Positions 7,234 to 10,428 of a stretch of DNA of 10,428 bases are shown here, in pieces (the stretch's first letter is position 1; the number at the start of each line of letters is the position of its first letter). A program made the position numbers and the translations under genes. The notes beneath the pieces were generated by a model that did not search any database, was not told the DNA's origin, and saw only the letters and a list, made by a program, of their open reading frames with translations. Source of the stretch: Bacteroidota bacterium (GTDB taxonomy: Bacteria; Bacteroidota; Bacteroidia; Bacteroidales; JAAYUG01); the NCBI GenBank assembly GCA_021812865.1, contig JAKAMP010000043.1:1-10428 (forward strand), given 5' to 3'.

Positions 7234-8685
7234 ATGATATTATCTTTACTCAGGGATAAAACAGACGAAAGAATATGGACAGGTGTATGCAACAAGCTTA
7301 TTTTGCTTGTTATACTTGTGTTTTCTTCTTTTTGTGGGTTCGGGCAGAAAACATACTACAGTTATCAGAACGGGAACTGGAACGATCCCAATGTGTGGAC
7401 ACTCGATCCTTCGGTTACAGTTTGGACAAACCCGACGAACGGCACGCCCACATCGGTTGACCAGGTTGTTATCCGGAACGGAAGAAAAATCAAGGCCAAT
7501 GGGTCAACCCGGCAGGCCGCTCTCCTGCAGATTGACGAAGGGGGGACACTGGATCTACAGGCATTTACAGGGCACACTTTTGCAGCGGTGACCGGCAGCG
7601 GCCTGCTTCGGATTGCTTCAAATGACTTTCCTGCCGGCGATTTTTCTGCCTTTGTATCTAAATCGGGCGGCACAATTGAATATTATGCAACCGGCGGATT
7701 CGCCTTCTCTCAGCTCACATACAATAACCTGGTGATTAACCTTCCGAATACCACTGACTTAGCCCTGATTAAAACAACGAATTTCCACGTGAATGGCATC
7801 CTTACCATTAGCAGGGGCACTTTCCAGATCAATGATAATACTGCCCAGAGCCTGACCCTGGTAATCGACAGCGATCTGTATGTGGCCGCCAACGGACGCA
7901 TCATCACGGGAACGGCAAATTACATGCACGATTTGACCATTCTTGGCAATTTTACCAATTATGGCGATGTTAAATTCACCACCCGTACAGCCCCGGATTA
8001 CCTTAACGACAATAATCCCCGTGTGCATGTTCATTTTACGAACAGCACCCATGACCAGAACGTATATCTGGGCGGTCCTGCAGTGTTTTACAGAATCCAC
8101 TGTCTCAAAGGTACCGATGACACCTATGTGTTGAATGTGGATGCATCCGATTCATCTTTCTTCAGGTTATATGGACCCAATAATTTTCAGAACAACTCTC
8201 CCGGAACCCCTCCTAATATTACGAACAATAATGCAATTGGTCTTGAATCCGGTACTCTGCGGCTTGGACAGAATATTGTTGTTCCCTCACTGGCCAGCAG
8301 CAATGATTACCAGTATAATGTATATGGTGTAACAGCTGGTACACGGGAATATGCCATCGACCAGGATGCCACCTTATGGATCGACGGGGCTACCGTGTAT
8401 ACTTCATCCTATACTGCACCCAGCAATCATATCAGTGCTATTAATCCTGTTTATGGCAAGTTGAAAATCACATCAGGGTATCTCATTGACCGGAGTGCCC
8501 AGGGGATTGGCCTGCGCATAACCGGGCAACTCATTGTGGATGGCGGGTCAATTACCGCCACGGCCATACGCACCTCGGCTGAAAGTGCAAATCACAGGGG
8601 GGCGTATCGTCAGACCGGAGGAACGGTGACCATACTCCGGGATATAAGTACGTTTTATACTAAAACAACCCAAAGTCAGAAATGA
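7234..8685 (+). CDS. Secreted beta-rich surface protein, apparently 3'-truncated
   Basis: A 483-residue exported protein. The N-terminal signal has a long n-region, a hydrophobic core KLILLVILVFSSF at about 21-33, and likely cleavage near GFGQ (37-38). The mature protein opens YYSYQNGNWNDPNVWTLDPS, the start I recognise from very large Bacteroidota secreted proteins that carry a type IX secretion C-terminal sorting domain. The rest is Gly/Asn/Thr-rich with strand-turn patterns (GTLDLQAF, GTFQINDN, GTLRLGQN, GGSITATAI, GGTVTI), consistent with a right-handed beta-helix or similar fold. It stops soon after the GGTVTI phrase with a low-complexity tail, TKTTQSQK. There is no sorting domain, and neither alternative frame stays open past this point. 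It may be the 5' remnant of a longer gene or a genuinely short form. The function is unknown, with adhesion or a surface-layer role plausible. Confidence 0.7.
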   Translation: MILSLLRDKTDERIWTGVCNKLILLVILVFSSFCGFGQKTYYSYQNGNWNDPNVWTLDPSVTVWTNPTNGTPTSVDQVVIRNGRKIKANGSTRQAALLQIDEGGTLDLQAFTGHTFAAVTGSGLLRIASNDFPAGDFSAFVSKSGGTIEYYATGGFAFSQLTYNNLVINLPNTTDLALIKTTNFHVNGILTISRGTFQINDNTAQSLTLVIDSDLYVAANGRIITGTANYMHDLTILGNFTNYGDVKFTTRTAPDYLNDNNPRVHVHFTNSTHDQNVYLGGPAVFYRIHCLKGTDDTYVLNVDASDSSFFRLYGPNNFQNNSPGTPPNITNNNAIGLESGTLRLGQNIVVPSLASSNDYQYNVYGVTAGTREYAIDQDATLWIDGATVYTSSYTAPSNHISAINPVYGKLKITSGYLIDRSAQGIGLRITGQLIVDGGSITATAIRTSAESANHRGAYRQTGGTVTILRDISTFYTKTTQSQK

Positions 8686-8783
8686 TTAAAAGCAGTATCC
8701 GGTTCAGGAGAGGAGTCTGCGGTTTAAGGTCTGTTATTCAATGAAAAGGGATTTCTAAAAGCCAGTTCGTGTGTAATCTTTAT

Positions 8784-8815
8784 TTTGCATCATTGGGTAA
8801 TTTGGCGTTCCTTTG
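8784..8815 (+). promoter_or_regulatory. Candidate promoter for the metal-resistance module
   Basis: TTTG at 8784-8787, a 20-base spacer, and TTCCTTTG at 8808-8815 (seven of eight to TAnnTTTG). This would begin transcription around 8822, about 28 bases before the ATG of the HYC_CC_PP-type gene. It fits Bacteroidota spacing, but the evidence is consensus matching only. No MerR- or CopY-like operator palindrome was identified. Confidence 0.35.
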
Positions 8816-8849
8816 TAAACAATTCGGCAGGTAGTGCGTTTATAATTTG

Positions 8850-9266
8850 ATGAAAAAGGCATTATCCATATTCGGCACTTTCTTCATCCTCATAGCAGGA
8901 ATGCATCTTTCTTTTGATGTGCATCACTGCCATGGCAGTATTGCTTCAATGAAGCTGTCTTTTACAGGCGCTTTGGCATCCTGCGGAATGGAAAATGGAG
9001 ATTCTGCCTGTCCATTTCACGGTACGCTATCTTCTGACTGTTGTCATGACAACCTGAGCCAGCTGATTACCGATAGAAACTACATGCCTGCTGCTGCCTT
9101 TGTAAAGGAGGTTAAAATGCAGGTGCTTAGGATTTTTGAAATTCCTGGCATCATTTTTAAAACCCTGGTTCCGGGCGCCCGGATTGATTATGTAGATACG
9201 GGTCCGCCTGGCAATCCTTTGATTAGCCTGGTTAGGCTTCCGTCCATCTGCATTTTCCGTATCTGA
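8850..9266 (+). CDS. HYC_CC_PP-type Cys/His-rich envelope protein
   Basis: A 138-residue protein from the ATG at 8850; the in-frame TTG at 8847 is an alternative that changes only one residue. A signal or anchor segment, KKALSIFGTFFILIAGMHL, covers about residues 2-20. It is followed immediately by HHCHG (25-29), then Cys 45, Cys 54 and CC at 64-65 (SDCCHD). GPP at 118-120 and the C-terminal SICIFRI complete the set of landmarks for which the Bacteroidota family HYC_CC_PP is named (an H-x-C, a CC and a PP). The family is poorly understood. Its members often sit near heavy-metal transport genes, as here, upstream of an HMA protein and a CusA pump. The His and Cys residues look suited to binding a soft metal such as Cu(I) in the periplasm, which is inference. 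Confidence 0.8.
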   Translation: MKKALSIFGTFFILIAGMHLSFDVHHCHGSIASMKLSFTGALASCGMENGDSACPFHGTLSSDCCHDNLSQLITDRNYMPAAAFVKEVKMQVLRIFEIPGIIFKTLVPGARIDYVDTGPPGNPLISLVRLPSICIFRI

Positions 9267-9383
9267 GATTATTCTTTCATCATCAGCATATTTCAGCAGG
9301 GTTTATCCTTGAGTGGAATGCTATGGCATTTTCCAATGCAGATCAATGTTGTATGATTATTAATCCTTTAAATATTTTGAAAT

Positions 9384-9746
9384 ATGAAAACTGCGAAAAT
9401 CATTATCGTGAGCATGCTGGTGTTCTTTTTTGGCACCGCAGTGTATGGACAAAAGGCCGATCATTCAAAAGCGGCCACTGAAAAAACGGTTACCATTAAG
9501 GTTTGGGGTAATTGTGACATGTGCAAGGCGCGTATTGAAAAGGCGGCCAAGGTTGACGGGGTGACCAAGGCGGTTTGGGACGAAAAGACCAAAGACCTTA
9601 CCCTGGTGTATAATCCTGCAAAAGCGAACAGTGACGATGTGCAGAAGAAAATTGCTGCGGTGGGTCATGACACCGAAAAATACTACGCCGATGCTAAGGC
9701 GTATAACAGTCTGCCAGCCTGCTGCAAGTATGAAAGAAGAAAGTGA
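9384..9746 (+). CDS. Periplasmic HMA-domain (CxxC) metal-binding protein
   Basis: A 120-residue exported protein. The signal peptide MKTAKIIIVSMLVFFFGTAV ends near VYGQ (residue about 22). A heavy-metal-associated (HMA) fold of the CopZ/Atx1 type covers about 34-100. The metal-binding motif is in WGNCDMCKARIEKAAK, with Cys 44 and Cys 47. The C-terminal tail YNSLPACCKYERRK adds a vicinal CC pair at 113-114, typical of the Bacteroidota exported form. HMA domains bind Cu(I), Zn, Cd or similar ions and pass them between proteins; here the protein probably collects metal in the periplasm for the efflux system encoded next. It lies 117 bases after the HYC_CC_PP-type gene. A strong hairpin terminator follows its stop codon, so it may be the last gene of the main transcript. 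Confidence 0.92.
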   Translation: MKTAKIIIVSMLVFFFGTAVYGQKADHSKAATEKTVTIKVWGNCDMCKARIEKAAKVDGVTKAVWDEKTKDLTLVYNPAKANSDDVQKKIAAVGHDTEKYYADAKAYNSLPACCKYERRK

Positions 9747-9759
9747 CGGGTAAAAGGAA

Positions 9760-9803
9760 GGGGAATGCCGGCCGGAAGTATTGGCCGGCCCCCTTTGCTT
9801 TTC
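9760..9803 (+). terminator. Intrinsic terminator between HMA gene and cusA
   Basis: A GC-rich hairpin. GGGG at 9760-9763 and GCCGGCC at 9767-9773 pair with GGCCGGC at 9783-9789 and CCCC at 9790-9793. The AAT at 9764-9766 bulges and there is a nine-base loop at 9774-9782. It is followed by the T-rich run TTTGCTTTTC. The eleven paired GC bases and the position 13 bases after a stop codon make this the clearest terminator in the window. It sits upstream of cusA on the same strand, so the pump gene would need read-through or its own promoter. Confidence 0.8.
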
Positions 9804-9827
9804 ATTTCAAATTTTAATTAAATCAAT

Positions 9828-10428
9828 ATGCTGAACCAACTGGTAAAATATTTTCTTGAAAACAGGCTGGTCTCTTTTATCCTTCTGATTGCCTTTGTGC
9901 TACTTGGATTTGTATATTCGCCATTTAACTGGCAGTCATCGTTCCTCCCTCGCGACCCGGTTCCTGTAGATGCAATCCCTGATATCGGCGAAAACCAGCA
10001 GATTGTATCTACCGAATGGATGGGGCGATCGCCCAGGGACATCGAAGACCAGGTTACTTACCCGCTTACCACTGCACTGTTGGGCATATCGGGTGTGCAG
10101 ACCATCCGTAGCACTTCCATGTTCGGCATGTCGTTTATCTATATCATTTTCGATGACAAGGTTGATTTTTACTGGAGCCGCTCGCGTATTCTCGAAAAGC
10201 TGAATTCGCTGCCCTCAGGAACATTGCCAGCAGGGGTCACACCAACTCTGGGTCCCGATGCTACAGCGCTTGGGCAGGTATTCTGGTATACACTCGAAGG
10301 CCGCGATCCGGCAACCGGAAAGCCTAACGGGGGTTGGTCCCCTCAGGAATTGCGCACACTGCAGGATTATTATGTGAAGTATGGCCTGTCATCTGCACAG
10401 GGTGTTTCAGAAGTGGCCTCGGTAGGTG
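9828..10428 (+). CDS. cusA: CusA/CzcA-type heavy-metal RND efflux pump, N-terminal 200 residues
   Basis: The first 200 codons of an inner-membrane resistance-nodulation-division pump, cut by the right edge; full-length members are over 1000 residues. It starts MLNQLVKYFLENRLVSFILL with the first transmembrane helix at about residues 12-32. The periplasmic porter domain follows, with PVDAIPDIGENQQIVSTEWM (about 46-65), GRSPRDIEDQVTYPLTTALLG, SMFGMSFIYIIF and LGPDATALGQVFWYTLEGRD. These match the heavy-metal efflux subfamily rather than drug pumps. About ten residues (SPFNWQSSFLPRDP) between the first helix and PVDAIPD are an extension I associate with Bacteroidota homologues. In the family the pump works with a periplasmic adaptor (CusB-like) and an outer-membrane factor (CusC-like); those genes would be expected to the right. 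The HMA and HYC_CC_PP-type neighbours favour copper or silver as substrate, but cobalt, zinc or cadmium cannot be excluded. Confidence 0.95.
   Translation, partial: MLNQLVKYFLENRLVSFILLIAFVLLGFVYSPFNWQSSFLPRDPVPVDAIPDIGENQQIVSTEWMGRSPRDIEDQVTYPLTTALLGISGVQTIRSTSMFGMSFIYIIFDDKVDFYWSRSRILEKLNSLPSGTLPAGVTPTLGPDATALGQVFWYTLEGRDPATGKPNGGWSPQELRTLQDYYVKYGLSSAQGVSEVASVG

Noticed and set aside
7710..8100. Minus-strand frames of 65-113 codons within the secreted protein gene
   Set aside because: They are antisense shadows of a Gly/Asn/Thr-rich gene, with no signal or domain seen.
8682..8744. 20-codon frame whose ATG overlaps the stop of the secreted protein gene (ATGA)
   Set aside because: Too short, with no recognisable content. 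It does not resemble the missing C-terminal part of the upstream protein.
9315..9334. Small hairpin (AATGC / GCATT core) between the HYC_CC_PP-type and HMA genes
   Set aside because: A five-base core with a bulge and no T-tract; easily a chance match.

Overview
The window looks like a stretch of a Bacteroidota (Bacteroidetes) chromosome. The grounds are a FeoA-FeoB fusion followed by a small Cys-rich FeoB-associated protein, a DUF6340-type lipoprotein, a HYC_CC_PP-type protein, a CusA with the N-terminal extension common in that phylum, a secreted protein with the NGNWNDPNVW opening seen in Bacteroidota surface proteins, few Shine-Dalgarno sequences, and several AT-rich TTTG / TAnnTTTG promoter-like pairs. 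I cannot fix the order or genus. No RNA genes, insertion sequences, CRISPR arrays or integrases were seen.

Region 1 (1-3037, minus strand) is ferrous iron uptake plus a regulator. feoB (FeoA domain fused to the GTPase-permease) is read leftward. Eleven bases after it comes a 46-residue single-pass Cys-rich protein, and after a further gap the start of a SiaC-family (DUF1987) regulatory phosphoprotein that runs off the left edge.

Region 2 (3361-4392, plus strand) holds one lipoprotein gene, divergent from feoB across a 323-base AT-rich spacer. Its most likely start is a TTG that gives a normal lipoprotein signal.

Region 3 (4524-6927, minus strand) is a tight three-gene operon with gaps of 7 and 12 bases: an exported ankyrin-repeat protein with a beta-barrel-like C-terminal part, a small Cys-rich lipoprotein, and a nitroreductase. 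It converges on the region 2 lipoprotein gene.

Region 4 (7234-8685, plus strand) is a secreted beta-rich protein that ends abruptly in the middle of its repeat-like region without a sorting domain. It is probably the remaining 5' part of a larger surface-protein gene.

Region 5 (8850-10428, plus strand) is a heavy-metal module: a HYC_CC_PP-type Cys/His-rich envelope protein, a periplasmic HMA (CxxC) metal-binding protein, a strong intrinsic terminator, and the first 200 codons of a CusA/CzcA-type RND efflux pump that continues past the right edge. The three genes plausibly sense, bind and expel copper(I) or a similar soft metal. The terminator suggests that the pump is expressed at a lower level than the small binding protein, or separately from it.
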